Origin: Carposina sasakii
Taxonomy: Eukaryota > Arthropoda > Insecta > Lepidoptera > Carposinidae
DNA: 64,000 nt
NCBI GenBank assembly: GCA_014607495.2
Contig: CP053162.1
Coordinates: 4,906,469 to 4,970,468, forward strand
Direction of reading: 5' to 3'
A program made the position numbers and the translations under genes. Shown here piece by piece: positions 30,901-38,387 of the stretch (positions are counted from its first letter, which is position 1; every line of letters begins with the position of its first letter). The notes beneath the pieces were generated by a model, which saw only the letters and a program-made list of their open reading frames with translations, searched no databases and was not told the DNA's origin.

Positions 30901-33735
30901 GTTAGATTTCTGATAGTTATTTTGGTTCTTAGGTGGCGCTGATTGTTTCTGTGTAGAATTATCTTGCTTTCTACGCGATGCCTCTAGCGACGTGAACTTA
31001 ACTTCCATAAAATCTAGAAATTCCTTGAGGTTAGGAATCTCTCTCAGGTTTGTTAGCGATTCCATGTAGTCTTTATATGACTCCACGTCCAATTTTTGTA
31101 TTAACAGATGCACTATTAGGGGGTCCCAGGACTTGATATCGACCCCTAGATTCTTGATAGCATTCAGGCTCTCGAGCGTGGTGTCGTGTATGCGTTTGAT
31201 ATGAGCAGCTGATTGGTGTTGCATAGCCGGTACATTTAATAAGACATTCATATGTGTAGTAAATATGAGCCTTTTATTGTTATACCTCTGGTTTAAAATG
31301 TCCCAGCAAGTCTGGTAGTTCTCAGAACTAACCTGTAGATGCTGTATAAGTCTCTCAGCTTCCCCTCTGACCTTAGTCTTGAGATACTGCATCTTTTGTG
31401 CTTCTGACATTGATGCATTCTTGTGGATCGTCTCTTGGAATAAGTCTTTGAACGAAAGCCAGTTACTGTAGTTGCCGTGAAATGTAGGAATTTCTATTTG
31501 TGGTGTTGATTTTTCTACGTGTACCATAGACCACATTTTCCTGTTTATGGTCCTTTTCAGTACATCGTATTGCCTTTCGTAATTAGAGAAAGCTGCTTCG
31601 TACTCCCTGTTAATTCCGTCTAACTCGCTGTCTAACTCCCAGTGTAGCTTGTCGACGGCATCCCACCGGGACTGTAGAGTCTTAAGCAAGTCATTAAGTT
31701 CCCATTTTTCTGACACCGATGCCAGATTATTGTTAATATTATCTATAGTACGTTTCAAAGCCTTCAGGTTGCTCGATTGTTTTCTTAGCATATCGTCACT
31801 CTTGCTTGAGGATGCTGTTGATCTTAGCTGATTACATTCAGCTGGATTAGACTGATATTGAAAAGAACCTCCCATAAGCGGGGTAGTAGGTGTAGATTGA
31901 GCTTGGGATGGCTCACCTGTTTGAGATTGATGCTTCAGTGCTGATGGTTTGAGAATGACAGGTGTTTTTGACTTATCAGCCAGTAACATTTGTTCATTAA
32001 GAAGCGAGTAAACAAATTCATACCTTGCTGCCACCTTTTCTCCCTCCTGTTTTGTATTTTCCCGCAAACTAAATTCTAATTCAAATGACTTTAACTTGTC
32101 ATAACTGTTCTGATATTCCTGCCAATAATTGTTAAGAAGATCGATTTTACGTTGTATTTTCTCTTTAGTTTTTCTTTCTGCCCCATCCTTCTTGAAATTG
32201 GTGAGGACCTGCTCTATGCCCTGTGCTAACTGCTGTAGATTGTCTAAAATGTCTTGAAGAGACATGGTTTCCCAAGATAAGTAAAGAAACGATCTTACTT
32301 GAAACTCTGCTGATATTTGGTACTGCTTCCAATGAGCGCCTCAGGAGACTTATACTCCTTAACGCTGCGCTGTAAGCCTTGCTGTCTGCTGCTCTCCGGC
32401 TGCGCGGCCGGGAATCTCCTCTTGATAACGCCGTAAGCCTTGCTGCTCACCGCCGAAAGGAGACCTCCTTTCTGTTCTGAATCGTATACTGATGTACACT
32501 GTAAGGGATCTCAAGCCTTGTTGCTCGAAATCCTGTCCAGTAGGGCGGATCTTGTCTCGAGGCAAGAATCACTTCCACGTAGGCACACGTCACGTAACGA
32601 CACGACACAACTAGGTCACTGTAAGACACCACGCCACGCGGGCCAAACACGTGCAGTGCTCCTACCTTTCGGTAAGGCTCGAAGGACCACTATGTTCGGA
32701 GGTTGTCCGAATATAAACTAATAGGACTGATTAAATGATAATTCACTGTTATAATAAAGTCAAAATGTATTGGTCACTAAAGATTATAATAATATGAGGT
32801 ATGAAACTGATGAACGAGAACGCGCGGCCCGATTGATTGCCTAATGCGAACTGATTGGAAAATTGATGATATTAACATAATTGTCTACAATAAGGTAAAT
32901 TAGGTCAACTGTGTACGTGTTTACTCGTACAATTCTCATCATCAACCTATTGCAGTCCAGTGCTGGACGTAGGCCTCTCCCAGAGCACGCCACAAGGGTT
33001 GATCTCCCTTTTTTGCCATTATAATATTCTCTACTTACATAAAACTACTTAAAACTCTCTGTACCATTTGTGCCAATTTGTAACATATTTTTTTCCTCTA
33101 TTCCAGGTGATATAATCATAAAAGAAGGAACAATCGGAAGCAAAATGTATTTCATACAAGAAGGAATTGTGGATATAGTGATGGCGAACGGCGAAGTGGC
33201 GACCAGTCTGTCGGACGGGTCGTACTTCGGGGAGATTTGCTTGCTGACCAACGCTCGCCGCGTCGCATCCGTCCGCGCAGAAACTTACTGCAATCTGTTC
33301 TCACTCTCAGTGGACCACTTCAACGCTGTGCTCGACCAGTACCCGCTCATGCGGCGGACCATGGAGAGCGTGGCCGCGGAAAGACTCAACAAAATCGGAA
33401 AGAACCCAAACCTAGTGGCGCACCGCGAGGACGACACGACATCGGAAGGAAATACGATAAACGCGGTAGTGAACGCGCTGGCCGCCGAGGCGGAGCACGT
33501 GAGCCTGTCGGACGACAGCGTGGCGCGACTGTCGGAGCGCTCGCTGGGGCTGGCGCTGCAGCCGCTGCAGGCCGCGTCGTGCCGCATGGCGGGCGTGGCG
33601 CTGCCGGGGCTGGGCGTGGCGGCCGCACTGCCGCGCCCCAAGTCCGAGCACGACTTTAGCTCGGCGGGCAGCGCGCCGGCGCCGCTGTCCTCCACGCCCG
33701 CCTTCCACAAGTCGGACGCCGGCATCGCGCCCTGA
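18772..33735 (+). CDS. Ih: HCN/Ih hyperpolarisation-activated cyclic-nucleotide-gated channel (5' part missing)
   Basis: Seven constitutive exons (18772-18935, 19236-19372, 20761-20898, 22562-22711, 22807-23025, 23988-24252, 33107-33735) join with consistent phases into 566 codons plus stop; a cassette exon at 22037-22138 can add 34. The product is a tetrameric cation channel of the plasma membrane that opens on hyperpolarisation and is tuned by cAMP. In order I see S1-S2 ([20 protein letters not shown]), S3, an S4 rich in spaced Arg/Lys ([19 protein letters not shown]), S5, the pore helix with filter CIGYG, S6 ([20 protein letters not shown]), the C-linker and a cyclic-nucleotide-binding domain with the phosphate cassette FGEICLL and RRVAS. 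The last about 100 residues are Ser/Ala/Pro-rich and not conserved in type. The N-terminal exon(s) with the HCN domain lie outside what I could recognise. The last intron hosts a complete BEL/Pao retrotransposon. Confidence 0.97.
19236..19372 (+). CDS. Ih: HCN exon: S2-S3 region
   Basis: The acceptor is TATTTCAG and the donor GTAAAC. It encodes [19 protein letters not shown], then the S3 segment [15 protein letters not shown], ending IFNQ in phase 0. The next intron (19373-20760) is AT-rich; I looked for a second S3-S4 exon in it and saw none. Confidence 0.95.
20761..20898 (+). CDS. Ih: HCN exon: S4 voltage sensor
   Basis: Between an acceptor TTTTTGGCAG and the donor GTAAGC are 46 codons, from [12 protein letters not shown] through the Arg/Lys ladder of S4 to SQWEEVY. 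It ends in phase 0, which permits the 34-codon cassette at 22037 to be included or skipped without a frame change. Confidence 0.95.
21765..21833 (+). CDS. Possible second S4-S5 cassette micro-exon of HCN (tentative)
   Basis: After GTTGTGTGCAG comes a 23-codon open segment ([22 protein letters not shown]) that ends CAG before GTGCCG, in phase 0 at both ends, so it could be spliced in frame between the S4 exon and the next one. The donor is weak and the composition is that of the surrounding GC-rich island, so chance is a real alternative. Confidence 0.25.
22037..22138 (+). CDS. Ih: HCN S4-S5 linker cassette exon, 34 codons
   Basis: It lies between an acceptor TTGTTTTCTAG and the donor AAG/GTAACA, 102 nt in phase 0 at both ends. 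It encodes a very basic stretch including [15 protein letters not shown] and KKKGHTKSN. Inserted after WEEVY and before FLNMASVF it would lengthen the S4-S5 linker, the part that couples voltage-sensor movement to the gate. The upstream exon also joins the S5 exon in frame without it, so inclusion is optional. I recall S4-S5 variants for arthropod Ih channels, but could not check this one. Confidence 0.7.
22562..22711 (+). CDS. Ih: HCN exon: S5 and pore turret
   Basis: The acceptor is TCTCTTTTCAG and the donor GTATTG. Its 50 codons begin [14 protein letters not shown] and include the S5 end [15 protein letters not shown] and the turret [14 protein letters not shown]. Both ends are in phase 0. 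Confidence 0.96.
22807..23025 (+). CDS. Ih: HCN exon: pore helix, filter and S6
   Basis: It follows a 95-nt intron (acceptor GTTTTCCAG; donor GTTGGT). Its 73 codons contain [18 protein letters not shown], with the CIGYG selectivity filter typical of weakly K-selective HCN pores, then S6 and [10 protein letters not shown] at the start of the C-linker. Confidence 0.96.
23988..24252 (+). CDS. Ih: HCN exon: C-linker and start of the nucleotide-binding domain
   Basis: The acceptor is AATTTCCAG and the donor is GTATAT, 17 nt before the left LTR of the inserted retrotransposon. Its 88 codons plus one base encode [20 protein letters not shown], the C-linker helices and the start of the CNBD ([19 protein letters not shown]). 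It leaves in phase 1; Gly is completed by the exon at 33107. Confidence 0.96.
24270..24508 (-). repeat. 3' LTR of the BEL/Pao element
   Basis: This is the 239-bp copy at the envelope end. In window orientation it begins TGTTCGGAGGTTGTCCGAAT, so the edge carries a 6-bp inverted repeat TTCGGA/TCCGAA around GGTTG, and it ends TCGTACA. The stop codon of the element frame lies 168 nt inward. No clear purine tract was seen next to this LTR; on the coding strand the adjoining bases read CGCGCCCGGGAATA. Confidence 0.95.
24676..32265 (-). CDS. BEL/Pao gag-pol-env polyprotein, 2529 codons, single frame
   Basis: In order: a gag-like region with a coiled-coil N-terminus (residues 1-430); Cys/His knuckles (about 487-550, e.g. 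[10 protein letters not shown]); an aspartic protease with LLDQGSQ (about 624); a Pao-type reverse transcriptase (about 880-1100) with YMDD at 1026-1029; an RNase H-like part (about 1196-1330, [14 protein letters not shown]); the integrase H2C2 finger (about 1505-1545) and D,D,E core (VDYTG about 1574, SDQGTN about 1640, LWEAAV about 1694); a chromodomain-like/DUF5641 tail (about 1780-1865); then an envelope part. The envelope has an internal signal peptide (about 1896-1911), a basic furin-type site (about 2008-2013) followed by a Gly-rich hydrophobic segment like that of baculovirus F and gypsy-type Env proteins, Asn-glycosylation sites, paired Cys, and a membrane anchor (about 2438-2457). 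No stop or frameshift separates pol from env. The protein acts in reverse transcription, integration and, presumably, membrane fusion. Confidence 0.95.
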   Translation of the reverse strand: MSLQDILDNLQQLAQGIEQVLTNFKKDGAERKTKEKIQRKIDLLNNYWQEYQNSYDKLKSFELEFSLRENTKQEGEKVAARYEFVYSLLNEQMLLADKSKTPVILKPSALKHQSQTGEPSQAQSTPTTPLMGGSFQYQSNPAECNQLRSTASSSKSDDMLRKQSSNLKALKRTIDNINNNLASVSEKWELNDLLKTLQSRWDAVDKLHWELDSELDGINREYEAAFSNYERQYDVLKRTINRKMWSMVHVEKSTPQIEIPTFHGNYSNWLSFKDLFQETIHKNASMSEAQKMQYLKTKVRGEAERLIQHLQVSSENYQTCWDILNQRYNNKRLIFTTHMNVLLNVPAMQHQSAAHIKRIHDTTLESLNAIKNLGVDIKSWDPLIVHLLIQKLDVESYKDYMESLTNLREIPNLKEFLDFMEVKFTSLEASRRKQDNSTQKQSAPPKNQNNYQKSNNQYQYKSSFTTKSKMISPTTNNKTGAFSKYKCSFCDCQEHGIYFCKSFLQKSAVDRLHTVKRLNLCLNCLFDHKGQQCTSENHCRECKKDHNSLLHEAFTKFIGNNMKGDTGVNAGAAGSSAQNNNYAEKQVRSNTHVSVQNDSLEVLLPTAMIKIQAVDGSWYVMRALLDQGSQTSLISEKAAHTLKLPRKTCKGLISGIGDKESTCKGMIRIKCSSVLNDFSFRTEVLIMKTLIKSLPSYTFSKPDWTYIDNLNLADPEFYINCPVDILLGADIYSNILLDGICRSSSLPIAQETKLGWILSGNTKTFQCNVVLHAVEEIQKFWEIEDITEQPSTNLSVEDQQCMDFYQSTTSRRDDGSYVVRLPLKPNYQELGQSKSKTIAQFYKIEQKFNKQMEIAKEYKLFMNDYLSLGHMIPSTMQFRNITTCYLPHHCVTRDDSTTTKLRVVFNASDKTASGISLNDVMCRGPNLQQDLQSLIIKWRQYKIAYTADIEKMFRQIWIHPDDQYLQMIVWRNKPSDPLKDYHLATVTYGTKAAPFLAMRTLRQLALDEKTNYQNSLAPQVLKESFYMDDLIHGSHSEQVAIQLQTDMINILKSGGMNLRKWKSNSPALIARDSTDKNNQIDFDFKQVEPSKTLGIRWNSEQDKFTFQSKIPTTSTRPTKRILLSDISKLFDPLGWLAPLTTKLNILFQAVWKINTKWDEAVPDDIWEEWNKIKLDIPIIMHYEVPRWLQTRENDYIELHGYCDASTKAYASVVYCKIMRDESTSVVLVAGKTKLVPLNNKTSLPRLELCGAVLLSRLVSKIKDSLKNYEIRVYGWTDSTAVLGWLSGNVSRWEPFVANRVKQVTSIIPACYWHYVKSKENPADCASRGMTASQLKVHSLWWKGPAWLPTFNPQSNNKVSYTTDLDVKKKQVNVVQLKNQGEVVNKILNKHSSFTKAVRVLAWVLRFISKERKQNYLTLLELTKARSIIVKQVQQEHFSSELNDLSANNNVASNSKLHSMNPILDQYGIIRVGGRLRHAKISEEMKHPAIIPKNTRLLDLIIDQAHECTYHGGARLTTAYTRQKYWLMGGIRTIKKRLRQCVTCRKHNPRESYQIMGDLPSARSNLSRPFYHCGVDYTGHVFIKANKGRGIKTTKGYVAVFVCMATKAVHLELVSDLTAYAFLAALRRMAARRGTPGFMYSDQGTNFVGANKILQQKLSEMKAVFNQEFMTEVVSMGIEWRFNAPAWPSAGGLWEAAVKSLKYHLKRVIGEQKLTFEEFSTLLTQLEGCLNSRPLCPLTDDPQDLDVLTPSHFLASGPTLTIYETEEDLRTRWHLTHKIFRDIWNRWRDEYLTQLSSRSKWKQPQENIKVNDIVIIKDENHPPGKWPMARVTELHPGADGYVRVVTLKTKNGLLKRPIVKLAVLPTNQEHILESKCDQKKQKSNRGNQSSILSTLIMSLLLFFITLPAARCSYKITPLTSNNGLYFDSIATMQLIRDDWRLVVYYDTQPYRDGNVALSKHINYLDDICSRIQQQSQCKGVMLQLHHEHTELQYYNNILTKHNSHLSSSLRHRRRGLINGVGYLANELFGVLDERSAEKYEHDIDLIRDNQKHLAKLWKNQTSVVEAEFNLLKRTEGIIDKHHKMINKKFTYIENSVNQITSELQNISLTNEFISTAIITNNILYSLKGIQQTLINTITNIYNGKFNFHLLTPVQLKNELNSIAGQLPKDLSLPINNLADLSDIYNLLQVSTRLTTRFVIFEIKIPLTGRDTYEIFKLIPVPQATDDGKEEITVLPISEYVALSLKKDAFITMTKTDLRTCIKQNPESLLCHIKMPIYQIKDDQSFCNRLPSTRKCMPLTNSCNNRWIDLHKLNTYLYFCCEQCQLKLLCEDRITAIQMTHSGLFNVNQGCLIKSADFFVYSHRQESTNIRISNSFPSPEIAPINHIINTSLPDLSTPPINNSELIESTNQLHAIEEKIVELKQNKPLSDGVSYHDIHHYAAIYVLLAIVGGIVSVWSWQRFCRRAKAAPAAALAAAPVSMLHPSVNQCSEVHNMSELCELPIKSARVTKFNKGTSPVVLRSVFPITSAEH
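32266..32692 (-). other. Leader region of the BEL/Pao element with short repeats
   Basis: This 427-nt untranslated leader lies between the primer site and the ATG at 32265. In window orientation it has three copies of the core AAGCCTTG(C/T)TG, at 32374-32384, 32434-32444 and 32513-32523; the first two share a preceding TAACGC. Small open frames in it lack support. Such repeats in a leader could belong to the packaging or dimerisation signal, which is inference. Confidence 0.5.
32676..32689 (-). other. Primer binding site, tRNA-Tyr type
   Basis: On the coding strand the 14 nt TGGTCCTTCGAGCC start 3 nt inside the 5' LTR. They are complementary to the 3' end of insect tRNA-Tyr (GGCTCGAAGGA plus CCA), as I remember that tRNA. 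After 14 nt the match ends. Confidence 0.7.
32693..32931 (-). repeat. 5' LTR of the BEL/Pao element
   Basis: It is the promoter-side copy, 239 bp, matching the copy at 24270-24508 throughout by my reading. It is followed by the target duplication ATTCT and then, directly, by an older RTE tail. As with other BEL elements, the promoter and the polyadenylation site must lie within it; I could not assign a TATA box with confidence. Confidence 0.95.
32937..33022 (-). mobile_element. RTE 3'-end fragment adjoining the BEL insertion
   Basis: The sequence CATCATCAACCTATTGCAGTCC followed by GCTGGACGTAGGCCTC is the complement of the RTE/SINE 3' end seen at 17993-18310 and 38655. It lies directly next to the target duplication of the BEL element, so it predates that insertion. 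Confidence 0.7.
33107..33735 (+). CDS. Ih: HCN last coding exon: CNBD and C-terminal tail
   Basis: The acceptor CTCTATTCCAG leads into [19 protein letters not shown], the phosphate-binding cassette ([15 protein letters not shown]) and the C-helix ([15 protein letters not shown]). After [13 protein letters not shown] comes a less conserved tail rich in Ala, Ser and Pro that ends at TGA. The exon's second half is much richer in G and C than the flanks. Confidence 0.97.
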
Positions 33736-36700
33736 CGCCGCACCGTGTGCTAGGGCCTGCGCCCCTCCCGATAGCAATACTAGGCTTAGTGCGAGCGGCC
33801 CGCCGCCTCGCTAGTTGTAGCGTAGAATCGAGTATTAGCTGCGACTTCGCCGGGCGTGCACGCACCGCGCCGCCCGCTGAATCTCATTTTGTGATCTTAT
33901 ACTTAATTCTCCTGTGTTATAATTTAGGTTAAATTTTATATCATTGACGCTGTGAGGAATCGAATACGCGACGTATTTTGATTGTATAGATATACCTGTT
34001 ATTATATTGAATGATACTATTGAATCTTTATAGAGATACCTTGCCATTAAAGAGAAAAATATAATTATATAGACTAGACTGAAATGTAAAGATATCACTA
34101 TTTTATGCTTTGTTGGCGAATAAAATAGACCTCTATTGTTGGCGCGGAAAACTAACGTAAAGTTTTGAACGTTCGAGATGTACTAACGTTCCTGTTGATG
34201 ACGAAACGGAGATATTATATTCCAAGCTATTTGTAATGAGTAATAATTATTATGAGAAAGGTAGAGGTGAGACGTTCAGGTAGACTGGCACGTCGGATGG
34301 TGCTCGCAGCGTTGGTACTACCATGGTTTTCGCTTTGTATCCGATTGAAAAATGTACAGAAATATCTAAACAACGATCCTTTTTGTCTGGAATAGAAACC
34401 CTAAATGTATTATACAGCATATGAACCTACCATTTGTATCCGTAACTAAAACTTTGCTCTATAAAACCTCTCCTTTTCTGTACATTTTGAAACGACTATG
34501 AAATGAAAGCTTTAATTTGTATCCTAGATTCCGCTTTTATAATAAAAACATGCACAGCTTTTATAGTCCCGCCCCTCTGACGTGCCAGAAGGGGTCAATG
34601 CCATGAGTGGTTAAAATATTTTTTATCTCTAATTAATATTATTGCTCGTAGACGCATTTTTCCCTTTTTATAATTAAGAGTTCATAGCTCATGGATCAGT
34701 AGAATGCACGGTGTCATAAACTAAACACGGTATAGCTTAACTTCGTTGATCTATATACCTTTTCATTTTAGTTTAGGTAGGTAAATTATTCGATTTCAAT
34801 ATTATTTTTAAGTTTTGTAATTATAAGCGTTACGCTTCCAAGGAATTGATATCATGTATTATTTTGTACCCAACTAAGAATCGTTATTAACAAGTTAGGA
34901 GTAACTTTATGTACAAATCAAAGCTATGTATTAACCTACATAAAAACTATACTTAGGTTTTTACATTAAATAAGACCTAAGTCAGCTTTTGATGGATCAC
35001 TAATGATAAAACCGATACAATAAATAAAAAAACTGTACGGTTAGACAATTTTTATGTCGGTGTTGTCATCTACTTACACCTAAAGTTACTCAGCTTATTC
35101 ATGTTTTGTGAACATCAAAATGCATTAACTGAGGCCATAGTTAATTTAAGCACAATTAGTCCATATGGGACTATGTATTCTACATCCAGACCCCAAGTGA
35201 CGCACAATTGAACGAATCAGCCTGACTCGTGATAATAGCCACAAATTGCTTTCTTCATTTTAAGTATAAGTAGTCATATTTACGTTTTAATTGACATATT
35301 TAGCGCGAATTTCTCTCAGTTTCCTAAGTAGGGTTGATCAGTAGCGCTTCGGATATTTTAAGCATAATTTCTTTGTGTAAATATTGTACTAATCGAGGAT
35401 CTGCCTTTTAGCGTTTGTTTTGTCGAAGTATTCGCTCGAGCGATGCGTACTACAGTCAATTATAATATTGCGCTCAAGTAAGCCACTCGACTCACTAATG
35501 CAGTTTATTTGTTTTAATTGTAGGTGAAAATAATTTATTGTCGATAGTGATCATTTTGTAGGAATAAGTAGGCCGGAATGTTAACAAATTCGGACGAATT
35601 ATGTATGTTATGTATGTGATGCGGCGGCTTCGGCTGCACGGCTTCCTGTGTCGGTTCGACCTGGTACTGTGGTTACAAGATAATATTTATCCTGCTATTG
35701 TAATGCTATAAACAAATTAAATATTTTCGTTAATACACGCTATTTAAGCATTATAATCATAGCATCTATTTTCAAAATATTGTAGATTTAACACTGAACT
35801 TAGTACCAGTGGTGAATCCGGAAATGAAATAAACCGTACTAAAATTATTCCATTGACCGTTAGTTAATAAATAAACAATAAAAAACATATCTTAGCACGG
35901 TAAAAGAATAATTTCTTATATCGAAGGTGTTTTAATAAATGTAGGCAGATTCTATCGGCTAAGGTCGAACCGATCCACAAGCCGAATTTTCGACTGTTGC
36001 TGCGTTGCTGCACGTTTCGACTCTACGCCGATACTGTGACGACCTAAATCGATCGCAAGTCGGCGTCGGATCGGTTGTGAGCAGCCGCCTATGGCATGAA
36101 CCATCGTTGACTAATTCTTATAGTGACATGACAATTTGTAAGGATGGTTTTGCAAATGTTGACTTTTTAGCCAAAATATAGTTAATGAAAGACGAACCAA
36201 TTGCAGTAGCTAACGTAGATAAATGCAGCCTAGTTTCTCGGTTTGGCGATTAACACCAATAGATACTTTGTACTCTTAAGATATTTATACAAAATTTGGT
36301 CTACGGAGTGACTATATCTGTCAATTTATCTACAAATTACGTTATTACGTTGAATCCCCAGAAGCATTTATTTACCGTTGTTTTAAACTAACATTACCGC
36401 TTTTGTAAATTATATAAATTTTATAGAAGAGATCTATTTTTATTGTGAAGTTGAGCTACTGGATGTAAGTAAAGAACCTATTATAAAATCATGAGATTTT
36501 TTTAATACTGAACTGTTATTTATTACAAATTTTAGTAATTTCTGGTATCTATTTTCACCAAAAGTGCTCATCGCTGTCAAGAAAATTAGAGAAAATGCAT
36601 TAAAGAATGAAGAAAACTGTTTAATTGTTTTACTTTTCTGGCCCTTAGTCATATGTTCTGCCACTGGTCCCCAGCCCACTGGAGTACCTATCGTTCGGAG

Positions 36701-38373
36701 CACTGTACCTGCTAAGGTACGGACGCGGGGCACGGATAATTCAGTACATTGACCTGTATCTATTTATCTCTGTCAGTCATAGGTACACGATAGTCATAGT
36801 AGGTGCTGTTACTCTCGTAAGTACTACTCGTATGACTGACTTCGACGCCACTGAAGTATCAAAACATCAATACACCTTACCATGAAGCAGCCCCTGACTA
36901 ATGAATAGTAATAGGTCAACGATATTCTTCGTAATTCGCGGAGTTTCTACGAAAGGATCTCTACTCGTATGCAATATCTAGTCCATCGCTTCCGATGCAT
37001 TTGAGAGACTAAGCAAAAGAGAAAAAACATAGCTAAGAACACTCTCGACTGATATACCTTTCAAACAAAAAAAACCGCATTAAAATCGGATCATCCGTTT
37101 GGGAGCTACGATGCCACAGACAGACACATACACATTTACACACACACAGACACGTCAAACTTATAACACCCCGTCGTTTTTGCATCGGGGGTTAAAAATA
37201 AAAAACAAAAGCGGCTGCGTGTAGCTTCTGCAAGGATATAGATTTTTTTAATAGATACAGTGATTCACGAGGAAGGTTTATAATGTATAGCTAGGGACCC
37301 ACCCTGGCTTCGCACGGGAGTAATGCACTCTCACGCGGGCGAAGCCGTGGGCGGCCGCCGTGGCTGCAGGCTGCAGCTACATTACAACCATTGTACTAAC
37401 CCTTTCCCGCGTTTATTTTTCAATACCGGTTCATTGATGCTGTGATTTACAAACACAGATTTGGTGAATCGTGTTTGCTATTTTACGGATGTCATAACAA
37501 CCATTTTGTTGTCTTTTCGTAACATTCTCCGTGGTACTAACTTATAAAACCTATTTCACAAGGCGGTAGAGCTAGTAATTATGTTATGTCAAAGACAATT
37601 AGTTATGTCCTAGGTATATTTTGGTGTAATTGGCTTGGAAAAGGCCTTAGACAAAGTACCTACCTAACATTTTTTTCTCATAGATACATAAAGGTCACGC
37701 CCATTACCCCCCAAGGAGGTTGGGCTGAGGTGTGCTTACACACACACCCACTTTTTACCAGTTAGCCTTTTAAGTCACATGTGGTAAGTGGTAAGCCTAC
37801 CGCCGCTTTTCGGGCACAAATACAACAATCTGGCAACCGGTACACAACGAATCTAATAGGAAATTATAAGATTTTTAGCGTCAGAGCCTCGTCCGTTGAA
37901 TTTTTTCTCAATAGAATCGATAGAGGTTTTTCATCGACACGCTTGCCACTGAAGAAGCCTTCATTTTTGCGCGTTCGTCAAGTCACGTGATAAAGTGAAT
38001 AATTGCTCTTGGTGGGAGTGTTACGACAACGACCACTCCGGGGTTTTAGATCAGCTTAGGTAATGTTGCAATTTTGCGAAGTTCGCAAAGTTATCGAATT
38101 ATGACCATCCTCTGACTCCAAGTCTGTATCCGCCCTTATCTATAGTTTTGTACCGAGTAGATAAGTAGATCCTATCTGCTGGCTAAGGCAACTTCAGGGC
38201 ATTTTTTGTTATTTTCCACATTCACGACATTCGACACACAGCCTACCAATGATAATTCTTTTCGTAGCAGACTACGCAGAATTATGTTGTCAGAATAAGT
38301 AGAGCATTCGTAACGATAGAGAAGTGAAGACAATCCCTTTGTATAATTTGGACTACATTAGCGTTTTTTCAAA
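33736..38373. other. HCN 3' untranslated and intergenic sequence
   Basis: The part up to about 35870 may be 3' UTR, as it has AATAAA signals at 34119 and 35828 and few recognisable repeats, which is unusual for this window. A somewhat GC-rich patch lies at 35610-35680. At 35955-36090 there is a loose inverted repeat (AACCGATCC and its complement). A copy of the repeat listed at 985 lies at 37690-37810. Open frames at 36440-36752 overlap on opposite strands and show no domain. Confidence 0.5.
34119..34124 (+). other. Candidate HCN polyadenylation signal
   Basis: AATAAA lies 384 nt after the HCN stop codon and is followed by a T-rich, TTGTTGG-containing stretch. Another AATAAA is at 35828. Which one is used cannot be decided from sequence. 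Confidence 0.4.
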
Positions 38374-38387
38374 ATGGCCTTTGCATT
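38374..38387 (+). CDS. Small gene exon 1 (14 nt coding)
   Basis: TTCAAAATGG is a favourable start context and the donor TT/GTAAGT is near consensus. TATAAT at 38343-38348 is about 30 nt upstream, but it would place transcription start almost at the ATG. Confidence 0.45.

Larger units (their letters stand above)
24270..32931 (-). mobile_element. Complete envelope-bearing BEL/Pao LTR retrotransposon
   Basis: This 8662-bp element is bounded by two 239-bp LTRs and a 5-bp target duplication ATTCT (24265-24269 and 32932-32936). Both LTRs begin TGTTCGG and end TCGTACA in window orientation, and a reading base by base found no difference between them. The coding strand is minus, antisense to its host gene. 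One uninterrupted frame (24676-32265) encodes all functions including an envelope-like protein. A sequence complementary to the 3' end of insect tRNA-Tyr lies 3 nt from the 5' LTR. Identical LTRs, a perfect duplication and an open frame point to a very recent insertion. The element may still be active or polymorphic, but that is inference. Confidence 0.95.

Noticed and set aside
33237..33865. Overlapping frames of up to 152 codons around the last HCN exon
   Set aside because: Shadows of the GC-rich HCN C-terminal coding sequence; the HCN frame itself is supported by conserved domains and splice phase.
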